Assembly: GCA_022793095.1 (NCBI GenBank)
Contig: JAAWCD010000103.1
Location: 1 to 35,836 of the forward strand
Reading direction: 5' to 3'
From: Oscillospiraceae bacterium
Lineage (GTDB): Bacteria > Bacillota > Clostridia > Oscillospirales > Oscillospiraceae
Length of the DNA: 35,836 bases
Part shown: positions 14,665-23,273 of the stretch, piece by piece
How positions within the stretch are numbered: the stretch's first letter is position 1
Layout: each line of letters begins with the position of its first letter
Translations under genes and position numbers: made by a program
Notes under the pieces: model-generated
Told to the model about the DNA's origin: nothing
Databases searched by the model: none
Seen by the model: the letters and a program-made list of their open reading frames with translations, nothing else

Positions 14665-14706
14665 CTTCTTTTCTTGAAAGAAAAGAAGCAAAAGAACTTT
14701 AAGCTG
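14665..14706 (+). repeat. Hairpin-tail repeat upstream of the ECF sigma gene
   Basis: CTTCTTTTCTTGAAAGAAAA, then GAAGCAAAAGAACTTTAAGC. The hairpin end faces the sigma-gene start (14647). Confidence 0.8.
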
Positions 14707-14789
14707 TTGGCTGTGCAGGGCCGTCCTCCCTGCTTTGACATGTCATCTATTAGATGCAGCGCACCCCGCTTTTATTTTCCTTTGGGCAA

Positions 14790-14825
14790 AAAAATTCGCC
14801 CCCGGTTTTCCGGGGGCGAATTTTT
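14790..14825 (-). terminator. Strong intrinsic terminator of the Cys-tailed protein gene
   Basis: A 16-bp stem (AAAAATTCGCCCCCGG and its complement) with a TTTT loop in the plus sense. Read on minus it is followed by a run of seven T. The MITE-like element lies between the gene's stop and this terminator. Confidence 0.85.
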
Positions 14826-14826
14826 C

Positions 14827-14994
14827 TTAGAAGCTGTATTCATAACCGGGGAATGGCAGATGGACGAAGGATTTTGTTGTCAGGCAAGCCAATTCTTCGC
14901 CGGAATCCTTGGTGGATTCCAAGAAAAATTGGCGCGGCATGACGGCAAAAGACGAGTTCAGATGCCGTTCAATGGTTGTGAATACAGCTTCTTA
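14827..14994. repeat. MITE-like element, copy 3 (variant ends)
   Basis: The terminal inverted repeats TTAGAAGCTGTATTCATAAC (left) and its near complement GTTGTGAATACAGCTTCTTA (right) bound 168 bp. The ends differ from those of the 8661 copy but resemble copy 1. The interior, read in reverse, shares the plan of the other copies (a CGTC-TTTTGCCGTCATGCC start, a TTGGAATCC/GGATTCC palindrome, TTGCCTGACAACAAAATCC). The final TTA supplies the stop codon of the adjacent minus-strand gene. Confidence 0.8.
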
Positions 14995-15447
14995 CTCCTT
15001 GGGTTCTTCGGGCCCCTCGGGCTTTTCCCCGCAGCCGCAGCAGCAGTTCTCCTCGGGGGCCTCGGGCGCGGCAGGCGCTTCCGCCTCAGGGGCGGGCTCC
15101 GTCACCACTTCCACGTCAGCATCCGCAACCTCGATTTCGATCTCCAGCTCCGGCTCCTTCTCCTTCATCTCCGCCAGCCGGGCGTTGTTGCTCTCGATGT
15201 TGGTCTTGGCCGCGGTGACCTTCTCGCAGAGGGCCACATAGGCCCCCTCCGGAGCCATGCCCCGCTCGGCGTAGTAGAGCTTGCCAATCTCCAGGTAGGC
15301 CTTCCGAATGGCGTCTTCCTCACTCATGTTGTTGGCCTTGAGCTTGGCGACCTCGGCCAGCTGCTTGGACTTGGCTACGACGCTCTGGGCCAGGTCAGTG
15401 CCCCGCTCTTTGATTTCCCCAATCACATTGTCCAGGTTAAGTGCCAT
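14992..15447 (-). CDS. Acidic protein with Cys-rich tail, unknown function
   Basis: The 151-residue protein is not assigned to a named family. Residues 1-110 are predicted helical and charged (MALNLDNVIGEIKERGTDLA, then AQSVVAKSKQLAEVAKLKAN), with GKLYYAERGMAPEGAYVALC as a conserved-looking core. A Pro/Ala/Glu-rich spacer leads to a C-terminal CCCGCG cluster and EKPEGPEEPKE. The cysteines suggest metal binding or a zinc-ribbon remnant. The ATG at 15447 follows AAGTAAGGAGGAACAC; an upstream in-frame ATG at 15564 lacks a site. The stop codon lies in the terminal repeat of a MITE-like element, so the native C-terminus may have been altered. Confidence 0.75.
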   Translation of the reverse strand: MALNLDNVIGEIKERGTDLAQSVVAKSKQLAEVAKLKANNMSEEDAIRKAYLEIGKLYYAERGMAPEGAYVALCEKVTAAKTNIESNNARLAEMKEKEPELEIEIEVADADVEVVTEPAPEAEAPAAPEAPEENCCCGCGEKPEGPEEPKE

Positions 15448-15617
15448 GAATGTGTTCCTCCTTACTTTGATTTCCTGGCCGGCCGCTGAGCGGTCCGGCC
15501 TTTCTTCCGCTTGGTGGGTATATTGTATCCCCTTTTCTCCGCCAACGCAAGGGAATCCGCACATTTTTCATCCTTTTTTAATTTTCTTCTAAACCTGCTT
15601 TCAGAAGCCGCCAGCGG

Positions 15618-16961
15618 TCAGGGCAGCAGCTCCGCCGTCAGCAGGAAGAAGCTCCCATGATCCACGGGTCCAGCGGGGTGCGCCAGACCCTTGCCCAGCT
15701 TCACGGAGAGGAACTGTTCCAGTTCTCCGGCAGAAATGGGTTCCTCCGGGCGGAGCCTGCCGTTTTCCCCGGTCAGGCACCCCGCCTCCGCCGCCAGCAG
15801 AAGCGCCCCGGCGTAGGGGTGTCCGGGCTTCACGTCGGACCAGGGACAGGTCCACTCCCCCCCCATCAGGGCGATTCGGGCCTTCACTCCCGGCCAGCCG
15901 AAGGCCATCATGGCCGCCGCCCCTCTGGTGAGCGGCGTGTCCGCCCGGAGGGTGTTGTCCCGGAAGGCCGGGCACCAGCCTGCCTCCAACAGCCGTTTGG
16001 CCGCGGCGGCCCTGGGGTCGGACTGGGGCAGATCCAGGAAGGGGGACCGCTCCAGCAGCCCGGACACGGGAATCACCGTGTAGCCCTGACCGGCCAGCAG
16101 CTCCAGCTGGCGGCTCAGGCCGCTGGCAATGGGGGAGCGGCGGGCCATGTTGTAGCCGTCCTTCTGGAAGATAATCTGGCCGCAGAAATAATCCGGGTTC
16201 TCCTGGAGCCTCTGGGCAATGGGCTTCCAAGTGGCCTCAACCTCCGCCTCGTAGGTGGGCAGCGGCAGCCAGCCAGCTCCGTCAAAGCTGGCCGCCATAT
16301 ACTGATAGCCCATCACTCCGTAGGCGTCATAGCTGGAAAAGCCGCCCGCAATGCCGTCCACATAGTGAGGCGGACGGGAGAGCTTGATTTCATAATTGTG
16401 CTTCTCTTGCAAAAGCTGGTGAAGCTTCTCCAAATCGGCCACCACCGGGTCCAGGCCGGTCATGGTGTGGCGCTTGTTGTAGACCAGGTTCTTTTTGCCG
16501 AAGAGCACATGGGAATAGGTGTGGCTGGTGATCTCGTGCCCCCCCTGAAGCAGCCGGTCAATCAGCTCCGGACAGTGGAGGGCCCCGCCGTCCGCGTCCT
16601 TTCCGAAGTCCGGATAGTGGTCATAGGCCACGCCGCCCCAGGAGGCGGAGCCGTGCTTCCCCGCTGTGTCCGGGTAATTGCCCGAGGTGTCCCCCACCAC
16701 GTCGAAGGAGCCGCGGGCCCCGTACTGCTCCAGGGTCTCCGCCAGCACCAGGGTGAGGGGTTTTCCATTGAAGTAGTCCGGATTGGCCGGCAGGCGGCAG
16801 GGGCCGTCGTCAAAGGTCATGGCGCAGACCCGCTCCGGCAGGGCCACCCGCTCCACGCGGCGGACCGGGGAAAGCCAGACCGGGGTGCGCTCCCGGATTT
16901 GGTCCTGAAAGCGGTGCTTGACCTGTTTGGCCAGGCCGATGGAACGGGTGAGCAAAGACAT
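15618..16961 (-). CDS. Polysaccharide deacetylase with C-terminal SLH repeats
   Basis: The 447-residue protein has a NodB-homology domain: motif 1 TFDDGP (residues 49-54, catalytic Asp51 and metal Asp52), motif 2 SHTYSH (HxxxH metal ligands) and motif 3 SRPPHY. Family members remove N- or O-acetyl groups from peptidoglycan or chitin-like glycans. The C-terminal 110 residues hold SLH-like repeats (LTRGAAAMMAFGW; WSDVKPGHPYAGALLLAAEA, then GCLTGENGRLRPEEPISAGE) that normally tether proteins to cell-wall polymer. No signal peptide or hydrophobic N-terminus is visible from MSLLTRSIGLAKQ, which is odd for an SLH protein. The start follows GAAAGGAGCG. The gene lies 54 bp downstream of glyA. Confidence 0.88.
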   Translation of the reverse strand: MSLLTRSIGLAKQVKHRFQDQIRERTPVWLSPVRRVERVALPERVCAMTFDDGPCRLPANPDYFNGKPLTLVLAETLEQYGARGSFDVVGDTSGNYPDTAGKHGSASWGGVAYDHYPDFGKDADGGALHCPELIDRLLQGGHEITSHTYSHVLFGKKNLVYNKRHTMTGLDPVVADLEKLHQLLQEKHNYEIKLSRPPHYVDGIAGGFSSYDAYGVMGYQYMAASFDGAGWLPLPTYEAEVEATWKPIAQRLQENPDYFCGQIIFQKDGYNMARRSPIASGLSRQLELLAGQGYTVIPVSGLLERSPFLDLPQSDPRAAAAKRLLEAGWCPAFRDNTLRADTPLTRGAAAMMAFGWPGVKARIALMGGEWTCPWSDVKPGHPYAGALLLAAEAGCLTGENGRLRPEEPISAGELEQFLSVKLGKGLAHPAGPVDHGSFFLLTAELLP

Positions 16962-17015
16962 GGGGACGCTCCTTTCTGGGTGGAACAGGGCGGGGGCGGC
17001 CGGCCCCCGTGCATG

Positions 17016-18275
17016 TTAAACGTGATCGGGATAGAGGGGATATTTGGCGGTCAGCGCCGCCACCTGAGCCCGCATTTCCCCGGCGCGGGCCTCAAAACCG
17101 GGCTGAGCCGCCTGACAGATGAGTTGGCCGATGACCTCCATGTCCGCCTCGTCAAACCCCCGGGTTGTGGCGGCAGGCGTGCCTACCCGGATGCCGGAGG
17201 TGACAAAGGGAGACTGCGGGTCGTTGGGAATGGTGTTCTTGTTGACGGTGATGTTCACCTCGTCCAGACGGTGTTCCATCTCCTTGCCGGTGATGTTGGC
17301 CGGGCGCAGGTCCACCAGCATCAGGTGGTTGTCCGTGCCGCCGGAGACCAGGTCCAGGCCGTGCTTGCGGATGGAGGCGGCCAGCGCCTGGGCGTTGTTC
17401 AGAATCTTCTGCTGGTACGCCTTGAATTCCGGCCTCATGGCCTCGCCCAGGGCCACCGCCTTGGCCGCGATGATGTGCTCCAGGGGACCGCCCTGAGAGC
17501 CGGGAAAAATGGCCTTATCCAGCTTCTTGGCAATCTCTTCGTTGTTGGTCAGCAGCATGCCGCCCCGGGGGCCCCGCAGGGTTTTGTGGGTGGTGGTGGA
17601 CACCACGTCAGCGAAGGGCATCGGGGAGGGGTGGAGCCCCGCGGCCACCAGGCCGGCAATGTGGGCCATGTCCACCATGAGATAGGCCCCCACCTCGTGG
17701 GCAATACTGGCAAAGGCCTGGAAGTCGATGATACGGGGGTAGGCGGAAGCGCCGGCGATGATCATTCGGGGCCTGCACTCCCTGGCCTGGTCCCGGAGCT
17801 TGTCATAGTCAATACAGTGGGTCGCCGGGTCCACGCCGTAGGCCACCATACGGTAGTTCCGCCCGGAGTAGTTCACCGGGGACCCGTGGGTCAGGTGTCC
17901 GCCCTGGTCCAGGTTCATGCCCATCACCGTATCGCCCGGCTCACAGAGGGCGGCGTAAACCGCGTAATTGGCCTGGGCGCCGGAGTGGGGCTGCACGTTG
18001 GCAAAGCCAGCGCCGAACAGCGCCTTGGCCCGGTCTCTGGCAATGTTCTCCACCACGTCCACACACTGACAGCCACCGTAATACCGCTTCCCAGGATAGC
18101 CCTCGGCGTACTTGTTGGTCAGCACTGTGCCCGCCGCTGCCAGCACAGCTTCACTGACAAAGTTTTCCGAGGCAATCAGCTCAATATTCCGGCACTGGCG
18201 GTCAAATTCCGCCCGGATACCGGCCCCAACCTCCGGGTCCTGAGAAGCGATAAAGTCCATCCAATCTGTGACCAT
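17016..18275 (-). CDS. glyA: Serine hydroxymethyltransferase
   Basis: The 419-residue fold-type I PLP enzyme interconverts serine and glycine with tetrahydrofolate. Visible are the N-terminal [40 protein letters not shown], the substrate and folate segments [15 protein letters not shown] and [19 protein letters not shown], and the PLP-lysine motif [14 protein letters not shown] with Lys231. Length and motifs are those of the bacterial enzyme. ATG 18275 is used because the upstream in-frame ATG (18290) contains its GGAGGAA ribosome site. A promoter with an extended -10 lies upstream. The deacetylase gene follows on the same strand, perhaps co-transcribed past a modest GC hairpin. Confidence 0.97.
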   Translation of the reverse strand: MVTDWMDFIASQDPEVGAGIRAEFDRQCRNIELIASENFVSEAVLAAAGTVLTNKYAEGYPGKRYYGGCQCVDVVENIARDRAKALFGAGFANVQPHSGAQANYAVYAALCEPGDTVMGMNLDQGGHLTHGSPVNYSGRNYRMVAYGVDPATHCIDYDKLRDQARECRPRMIIAGASAYPRIIDFQAFASIAHEVGAYLMVDMAHIAGLVAAGLHPSPMPFADVVSTTTHKTLRGPRGGMLLTNNEEIAKKLDKAIFPGSQGGPLEHIIAAKAVALGEAMRPEFKAYQQKILNNAQALAASIRKHGLDLVSGGTDNHLMLVDLRPANITGKEMEHRLDEVNITVNKNTIPNDPQSPFVTSGIRVGTPAATTRGFDEADMEVIGQLICQAAQPGFEARAGEMRAQVAALTAKYPLYPDHV

Positions 18276-18340
18276 GAAAAGTTCCTCCATTATTTCTATG
18301 AATTCATTATACAGAAAACATTCGTATGCGGATGGGAGAC

Positions 18341-18368
18341 ATTATACCAGATTGCGGAGAAAAAACAA
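18341..18368 (-). promoter_or_regulatory. Promoter of glyA
   Basis: Read on minus: TTGTTT, 16-nt spacer, TGG then TATAAT (extended -10). A second TATAAT occurs closer to the gene at 18306-18311 with a poor -35. Confidence 0.6.
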
Positions 18369-18375
18369 GGGGATT

Positions 18376-19446
18376 TCAAAAATTCCCGTCTTCCCTTTCC
18401 CCGATAGCCCGCTCGTAGAAGTCCAGCACATCCCTCATAAACTCCGGGTCCCGCGCCTCGACCCGGAGCTTGTCCACACCGTCATAAAAGGCCCGTTTCA
18501 CCTCATCTGGGATATCCTCATTGTATTCTTCATAGAGCTTATCATATTCTGTATTCAATTCATCCATATAATCCAGGGCGTCCAGGGCGTAAAGCAGGTT
18601 ATTGTGGCCGTTTTGACGCTCGCTGTCACAAAGCTTGTACTCCACATTGGGGTTGGTGATTTCATCCCGGCGGGCCATGGTGGCCGAACCGGTCAGGCTG
18701 ATAACCTGGTCTTCCGTGCCGTGAATCAGCAGCACCGGCGTATCAGTGCGGTTGATTCCCCTGACAGCGGTGAAGTCCAGCTTCTCCCCGAAGAGCATCC
18801 GTTGATAGAGGTAGATATACGGGTACTCCAGCTTGGCCAGCACTCCCATGTCCTGAATCCACTCCATGGTCATCTCCATGGACTCGTTGAAGCCCGACAC
18901 GCTGACAGAGGCGGCAATCTCATGGTCAAAGTTGAAAATGGCGGTGACGGCGTAGCCGCCCCAGCTGTGGCCGTACAGCAGGACCGGAAGTCCCTCAAAC
19001 CGGGGCTCGCCTTCGATGAAGGTCAGCGCCGCGTCCAGGTCAATCACCGATTGGACCGGTCCAACACAGTTATTTCCCTCGCTCAAATAACATCCTGTAT
19101 TATCAAAGGCGAACACCTGATAGCCGGCATCCAGGAAATACATGATGTCCCCCAGATAATTATCCGCGCCGCCGCCCATGCCGTGGGACAGGACAATCAG
19201 CCCCTTGGTGTGGTCCGCGCCGTACAGGTAGCCCTGTAATTGGTTCTCTCCCGACGGAAAGGAGATCAACTCCCGTTCCAGCCAGTCCTCCACGTCCTGA
19301 TACTGGATATAAGCGGTGAACTCTCTGGGCGCGGTCCGCTGGAAGTTTTCTTCAAGGCTGATCTTGACTATGGCAAAGGACGCCGCGGAAAACAGAACAA
19401 AGAGCGCCAGCACAACGGCCAGCGCTATCTTACAGGCTTTTTTCAT
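18376..19446 (-). CDS. Membrane-anchored alpha/beta hydrolase
   Basis: The 356-residue protein has an N-terminal hydrophobic anchor or signal (KKACKIALAVVLALFVLFSA, about residues 2-30), then an alpha/beta-hydrolase domain. The oxyanion motif is SHGMGGGADNY, the nucleophile elbow GHSWGG, the likely acid is in HGTEDQVISL and the His in NGHNNLLY. It belongs to the serine-hydrolase/peptidase-like exported hydrolases of Clostridia; the substrate is unknown. The ATG at 19446 follows AAGGAGGATTT. The gene is separated from the hydratase gene upstream by a strong hairpin and from glyA by the glyA promoter. Confidence 0.85.
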   Translation of the reverse strand: MKKACKIALAVVLALFVLFSAASFAIVKISLEENFQRTAPREFTAYIQYQDVEDWLERELISFPSGENQLQGYLYGADHTKGLIVLSHGMGGGADNYLGDIMYFLDAGYQVFAFDNTGCYLSEGNNCVGPVQSVIDLDAALTFIEGEPRFEGLPVLLYGHSWGGYAVTAIFNFDHEIAASVSVSGFNESMEMTMEWIQDMGVLAKLEYPYIYLYQRMLFGEKLDFTAVRGINRTDTPVLLIHGTEDQVISLTGSATMARRDEITNPNVEYKLCDSERQNGHNNLLYALDALDYMDELNTEYDKLYEEYNEDIPDEVKRAFYDGVDKLRVEARDPEFMRDVLDFYERAIGEREDGNF

Positions 19447-19492
19447 AAATCCTCCTTCTCCGGCCTCCCGCACGGCCGGGTATCCCTGCGGT

Positions 19493-19535
19493 ATCGGGAG
19501 GCCATCCGGAGCAGAAGTCCGGACGGCCTCCCGAT
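19493..19535 (-). terminator. Long GC hairpin after the hydratase gene
   Basis: The arms ATCGGGAGGCC-A-TCCGGA and TCCGGA-C-GGCCTCCCGAT pair over 18 bp with one mismatch. On minus it lacks a T-run, so it may be a terminator, an attenuator for the downstream hydrolase, or a mRNA-stabilising hairpin. Confidence 0.5.
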
Positions 19536-19563
19536 CAAATTCAAAAAAGCAGGGCAGAATTGT

Positions 19564-21798
19564 TTAGGATGCGTAGTAGTTGATCAGGCACCCGGCCAGC
19601 ACGATGTCCCGCTCCTCCCGCGTCATGGCGGGCAGGGTCAGGGTAATGGCGCTCTCTTTGCCGTCCTGATAGAGGACCGCTTCCACCGTCTCGCCGTCTC
19701 CCTCCAGCAGGGCGCGGATGCCGGGAATGTAAATCTGGTCTCCGGGCTGAAGGTTCCGCTCCTTCAGATCTTCCGCGATGAAGGGCAGCATACCCCAGTT
19801 GACCACATTGGAGCGATACCGCTTCGTGGCGTACTCCTCCGCCACATTGGCGCAGCCGCCAAGCACCCGCTGGCAGGAAGCTGCCTGCTCCCGGGCGGAT
19901 CCGTCGCCGGGCTTCAGCGCCATGACCAGGGAGCCCAGCCCGGTCTTCGCCGGGTCATGGCCCTTCAGCGCCGCCGCCACCTCCGGCGCGGCGGGGTTGG
20001 TCCGGCGCAGCTGCTCCACCGCCTGAATTTCCTTTGCCCGGCCCACGTAAGCGGGGTCCTTCCGGCTGAGGGCGAATTCCGCCAGCCGCAGGGGGTTGGA
20101 GCGGTAGGACGAGGTCTCGCCGGAGGGAATGAGCTCGTCGGTGGTGGTCACCGGGTCGTAAATGGCGGAGGCAACGGTGAGCATCAAATCCTCCGGCAGG
20201 GGAATCTGGGCAGGCCAGTCCGCAATATTGGGCCCATAAATCAGCTCCGCCTCGGGCTGGGGACGGCCCACGCCGAAGTACACACGTGCCTGATAAGGGG
20301 TGCCGTCGTAGGCCCACTGCTCATCCGGCCGGTCAGCGGGCATGCCGGGCAGCTCGTCGGCGGCGGTGAGCAGGCCGCCCATCCGGGCCGTGGCGGCGAT
20401 AGAGCGGGCGTCCATCAGGGCCACATAGGAGATCTGGCCGTCGCCGGGCTTGGATCCCTCCCGGTTGGGGAAGTTGCGGGTGGAGTGGCGGATGGAGAAG
20501 GCCCCGTTGGCGGGCACATCCCCTGCGCCGAAGCAGGGACCGCAGAAGCAGGAACGGATGGAGGCCCCTGCGGCCATCAGGTCCGCAATACAGCCAGTTT
20601 TGGTCAGCTCCAGGTTGATGGGCATGGAGCCGGGATAACAGGACAGCCAGAAGGCATCGGAGCCGATGGGGTGTCCCTTCAAAATCTCAGCGGCCCGGCG
20701 CAGATTTTGATAGGTGCCGCCGGAGCATCCGGCAATGACGCCCTGGTCCACCTGGAAGCCGTTCCCGCTGACCTTGCTGAGCAGGGAAGGCGCGTTCTTC
20801 ACGCCCAGCTGTTCTGCGGCGTCCTGGTCCACCTGACGGAGCAGGCCGGTCATGTTGGCCTTGAACTCCCGGATGGTGTAGGCGTTGGAGGGGTGGAAGG
20901 GCAGGGCGATCATGGGTTCCACCTTGTCCAGCTCCACAGTGACCACATTGTCGTAGTACGCGCCATCCACAGGCGCGAGGGGCTGGAACTGGTCCCCCCG
21001 GCCCAGGGCGGTCAGGGCGGCTTTTGTCAGCCCGTCGGTGGCCCAGACGGAGGAGAGGCAGGCGGTTTCCGTGGTCATCACGTCGATGCCGGCCCGGTAG
21101 TCCATAGAGAGGCTGGCCACGCCGGGGCCGAAGAACTCCATCACCGCGTTTTTGACCACGCCCTGCTGGAAGGTCGCGCCGATGAGGGCCAGAGCCACGT
21201 CCTGGGGGCCCACGCCGGGGCGGGGCGCGCCGGTGAGGTAAATGGCAATCACCTTGGGCCGGGCCACGTCGTAGGTTTTGTTGAGGAGCTGCTTGACCAG
21301 CTCCGGGCCGCCCTCGCCAATGGCCATGGCGCCGTAAGCGCCATAGCGGGTGTGGGAGTCGGAGCCCAGAATCATCCGGCCGGGAGCGGCGTAGCGCTCC
21401 CGCATGTAGGAGTGGATAACCGCCTGATGGGCGGGGACAAACTCGCCGCCGTACTTTTTCGCGGCGGACAGGCCGAACACATGGTCGTCCTCGTTGATGG
21501 TGCCGCCCACAGCACAGAGGGAGTTATGGCAGTTGGTGAGGACGTAGGGCAGAGGAAAGCGCTCCAGGCCGGAGGCCCGCGCGGTCTGAATGATGCCCAC
21601 ATAGGTGATATCGTGGGAGGCCATGGCGTCGAACTTGATTTTCAGCTGATGTTTGTCGCCGGAGGTGTTGTGAGCCTCCAGAATGGCGTGAGCGATGGTG
21701 CCCTTCCGTGCCTCCTCCGGCGCGGGCAAACTGGCATCCGCCTGGGTGAGGAACCGCCCGCCCTTATACCAGGCGCCCTGATTGAGAATATGAATCAT
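19564..21798 (-). CDS. Aconitase-family hydratase (YbhJ type)
   Basis: The 744-residue protein matches the YbhJ branch of the aconitase superfamily, about the length of E. coli YbhJ (753). The substrate and Fe-S motifs are present: [40 protein letters not shown] (first cluster Cys) and [17 protein letters not shown] (CxxC pair), plus a C-terminal swivelling domain with [13 protein letters not shown]. It should carry a 4Fe-4S cluster and dehydrate/hydrate a small hydroxy acid. The substrate of this branch is not established. It stands alone, without citrate-cycle neighbours. The start is ATG 21798 behind GGAGGAGTCATC, with a promoter at 21891 and a hairpin-tail repeat in its leader. Confidence 0.88.
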   Translation of the reverse strand: MIHILNQGAWYKGGRFLTQADASLPAPEEARKGTIAHAILEAHNTSGDKHQLKIKFDAMASHDITYVGIIQTARASGLERFPLPYVLTNCHNSLCAVGGTINEDDHVFGLSAAKKYGGEFVPAHQAVIHSYMRERYAAPGRMILGSDSHTRYGAYGAMAIGEGGPELVKQLLNKTYDVARPKVIAIYLTGAPRPGVGPQDVALALIGATFQQGVVKNAVMEFFGPGVASLSMDYRAGIDVMTTETACLSSVWATDGLTKAALTALGRGDQFQPLAPVDGAYYDNVVTVELDKVEPMIALPFHPSNAYTIREFKANMTGLLRQVDQDAAEQLGVKNAPSLLSKVSGNGFQVDQGVIAGCSGGTYQNLRRAAEILKGHPIGSDAFWLSCYPGSMPINLELTKTGCIADLMAAGASIRSCFCGPCFGAGDVPANGAFSIRHSTRNFPNREGSKPGDGQISYVALMDARSIAATARMGGLLTAADELPGMPADRPDEQWAYDGTPYQARVYFGVGRPQPEAELIYGPNIADWPAQIPLPEDLMLTVASAIYDPVTTTDELIPSGETSSYRSNPLRLAEFALSRKDPAYVGRAKEIQAVEQLRRTNPAAPEVAAALKGHDPAKTGLGSLVMALKPGDGSAREQAASCQRVLGGCANVAEEYATKRYRSNVVNWGMLPFIAEDLKERNLQPGDQIYIPGIRALLEGDGETVEAVLYQDGKESAITLTLPAMTREERDIVLAGCLINYYAS

Positions 21799-21824
21799 GA
21801 TGACTCCTCCAGAAATGAGATTTC

Positions 21825-21868
21825 GTTCTTTTCTTGAAAGAAAAGAACCAAAAGAACTTTAAATTGCG
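21825..21868 (+). repeat. Hairpin-tail repeat in the hydratase 5' leader
   Basis: GTTCTTTTCTTGAAAGAAAA, then GAACCAAAAGAACTTTAAAT. It lies between the promoter at 21891-21919 and the start codon, so it is transcribed as leader RNA. Confidence 0.85.
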
Positions 21869-21890
21869 CTTTTATGATAGTTTCTATAAA

Positions 21891-21919
21891 AGCATAGCAA
21901 ACCGCGGACCAAATTGCAA
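21891..21919 (-). promoter_or_regulatory. Promoter of the aconitase-family hydratase gene
   Basis: Read on minus: TTGCAA (21914-21919), 17-nt spacer ending TGC, TATGCT (21891-21896). Extended -10. Confidence 0.6.
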
Positions 21920-21958
21920 TACATCCAGTGAAAAAAGAACATGTTACCGGAACGTCAA

Positions 21959-21994
21959 AGCCCGGAGTCCGCGCTTTCGCGGATCCTCCGGGCT
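21959..21994 (-). terminator. Terminator of pfkA
   Basis: A two-tier stem: AGCCCGGAG/CTCCGGGCT outside and TCCGCG/CGCGGA inside. On minus it is followed by TTTGACG. It lies about 40 bp beyond the pfkA stop. Confidence 0.65.
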
Positions 21995-22011
21995 GAGCTG
22001 TCTCATTTTTT

Positions 22012-22028
22012 AAAAAACCTGTATTCAC
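22012..22028. repeat. MITE-end fragment beside pfkA
   Basis: AAAAAACCTGTATTCACCC carries the CTGTATTCA core of the copy-3 type terminal repeat. Only the terminal bases are left, 6 bp from the pfkA stop codon. Confidence 0.35.
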
Positions 22029-22033
22029 CCTTC

Positions 22034-23017
22034 TCAGTCGCTTCCGCCGCCAGTCATGGCGGAGAGCAGAGCATATTCCGGCTCATTGAGGTGCTTTTTC
22101 ATGGCGAGAGCCTCTTCCATGTCCAGGTCGGTGAGGACGCCGTTTTGAATGACAATCACCCGGTTGCACTGCTTTTCCGCCAGCACCTTGACCGCGCTGT
22201 AGCCCATGCGGGAGGCCGTCACCCGGTCCCGGGCCGTGGGCGTGCCGCCCCGCTGGATGTGGCCCAGCACCGTCACACGGGGGTCAATGCCCGTGGACTC
22301 ATGGATCTTCTTGCCGATCTCCACGGCGCTCCCCGCGCCCTCGGCCACCACAATCATGAAGTGGGTCCGGCCGCTCAGACGGGCGTTGCGGATTTTCTCC
22401 ACCACGTCCTGTTCAAAGTCCATCTCCCGCTCCGGCACCAGAACCGCCGTCGCGCCGCTGGCGATACCCACATACAGGGCCAGGTGTCCCGCGTGCCGAC
22501 CCATGACCTCCACCACGGAGCACCGCTCATGGGACTGCATGGTGTCCCGGAGCTTGTCAATGGCCTCAATGGCCGTATTGCAGGCCGTGTCGTAGCCGAT
22601 GGTATAGTGGGAACAGCCGATGTCGTTGTCAATGGTGCCCGGAATTCCCACCACGGGAATCCCCAGCCGGGACAGGGCAAGCGCGCCCTGGAAGGTGCCG
22701 TCGCCGCCAATGGCCACAATGCCGTCCAGGCCCAGCAGCTTGCAGGTGTCCATCGCCTTCTTCCGGCCCGCCTCCGTCCGGAATTCCTCGCTGCGGGCGG
22801 TGTAAAGGATGGTGCCGCCCTTGTTGATGATGTGGCTGACGCTGCTGGTGTCCAGCCGCACAAAGTCGCCGTTGATGAGGCCGTTCCAGCCCCGGCGGAT
22901 GCCGATGCACTCAATCCCCATAGAAATGGCGGTTCGGGCCACCGCGCGGACCGCCGCGTTCATCCCCGGCGCATCTCCTCCGCTGGTCAGCACTCCAATT
23001 CGCTTCATCTGTGCCAT
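22034..23017 (-). CDS. pfkA: ATP-dependent 6-phosphofructokinase
   Basis: The 327-residue protein phosphorylates fructose 6-phosphate. Motifs in order: LTSGGDAPGMNAAVRAV, VAIGGDGTFQGALALS, PGTIDNDIGCSHYTIGYDTA (catalytic Asp), VEVMGRHAGHLALYVGIASG and LGHIQRGGTPTARDRV. The Gly residues after GGDGT and in PGTIDND are those of the ATP-using, allosterically regulated bacterial type, not the pyrophosphate-dependent type. The ATG at 23017 follows GGAGGCTCACAT; MKRIG three codons later is the core start. A hairpin-tail repeat and an extended -10 promoter lie upstream. Confidence 0.97.
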   Translation of the reverse strand: MAQMKRIGVLTSGGDAPGMNAAVRAVARTAISMGIECIGIRRGWNGLINGDFVRLDTSSVSHIINKGGTILYTARSEEFRTEAGRKKAMDTCKLLGLDGIVAIGGDGTFQGALALSRLGIPVVGIPGTIDNDIGCSHYTIGYDTACNTAIEAIDKLRDTMQSHERCSVVEVMGRHAGHLALYVGIASGATAVLVPEREMDFEQDVVEKIRNARLSGRTHFMIVVAEGAGSAVEIGKKIHESTGIDPRVTVLGHIQRGGTPTARDRVTASRMGYSAVKVLAEKQCNRVIVIQNGVLTDLDMEEALAMKKHLNEPEYALLSAMTGGGSD

Positions 23018-23054
23018 ATGTGAGCCTCCCTCCCGGCCATGGGCCGGATGTTAT

Positions 23055-23101
23055 GTTCTTCTTTTTCTTAGAAGAAAAAGAAGCAAAAAGAACGTTAAAC
23101 G
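23055..23101 (+). repeat. Hairpin-tail repeat in the pfkA leader
   Basis: CTTCTTTTTCTTAGAAGAAA, then AAGAAGCAAAAAGAACGTTA. The hairpin end faces the pfkA start. Confidence 0.8.
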
Positions 23102-23137
23102 GCTATCCCTGCTTGTGCTCGGAAATTTCACTTCTTT

Positions 23138-23146
23138 CTTATAGCA
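23138..23146 (-). promoter_or_regulatory. Extended -10 of a probable pfkA promoter
   Basis: TGC followed by TATAAG on minus. The -35 region is A/T-rich but non-consensus. Confidence 0.4.
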
Positions 23147-23192
23147 TGGAAATATGAATAAAATGTGAACATTCGGATTCCGGCGAAAAAAA

Positions 23193-23225
23193 TGCAACCA
23201 AGTGACTGTTTGGACACTCTATAAT
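23193..23225 (+). promoter_or_regulatory. Candidate ECF-type autoregulatory promoter
   Basis: TGCAACC (23193-23199), 17-nt spacer, CTCTATAAT (23217-23225). The TGCAACC element is the kind of -35 seen upstream of many clostridial ECF sigma genes. The -10 also contains a TATAAT, so sigma-A could read it too. Confidence 0.5.
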
Positions 23226-23273
23226 AGATAGAAACCGGTTTCACCCTGAGCTTTGAATGAGAGGAGAGGCGTC

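Noticed and set aside
15657-18407. A 916-codon plus-strand open frame
   Set aside because: It is antisense to the deacetylase and glyA genes, both of which have full family motifs. Long antisense frames are expected at this GC content, and the translation is a low-complexity G/V/H/Q mix with no domains.
19240-21837. An 865-codon plus-strand open frame
   Set aside because: Antisense shadow of the aconitase-family hydratase.
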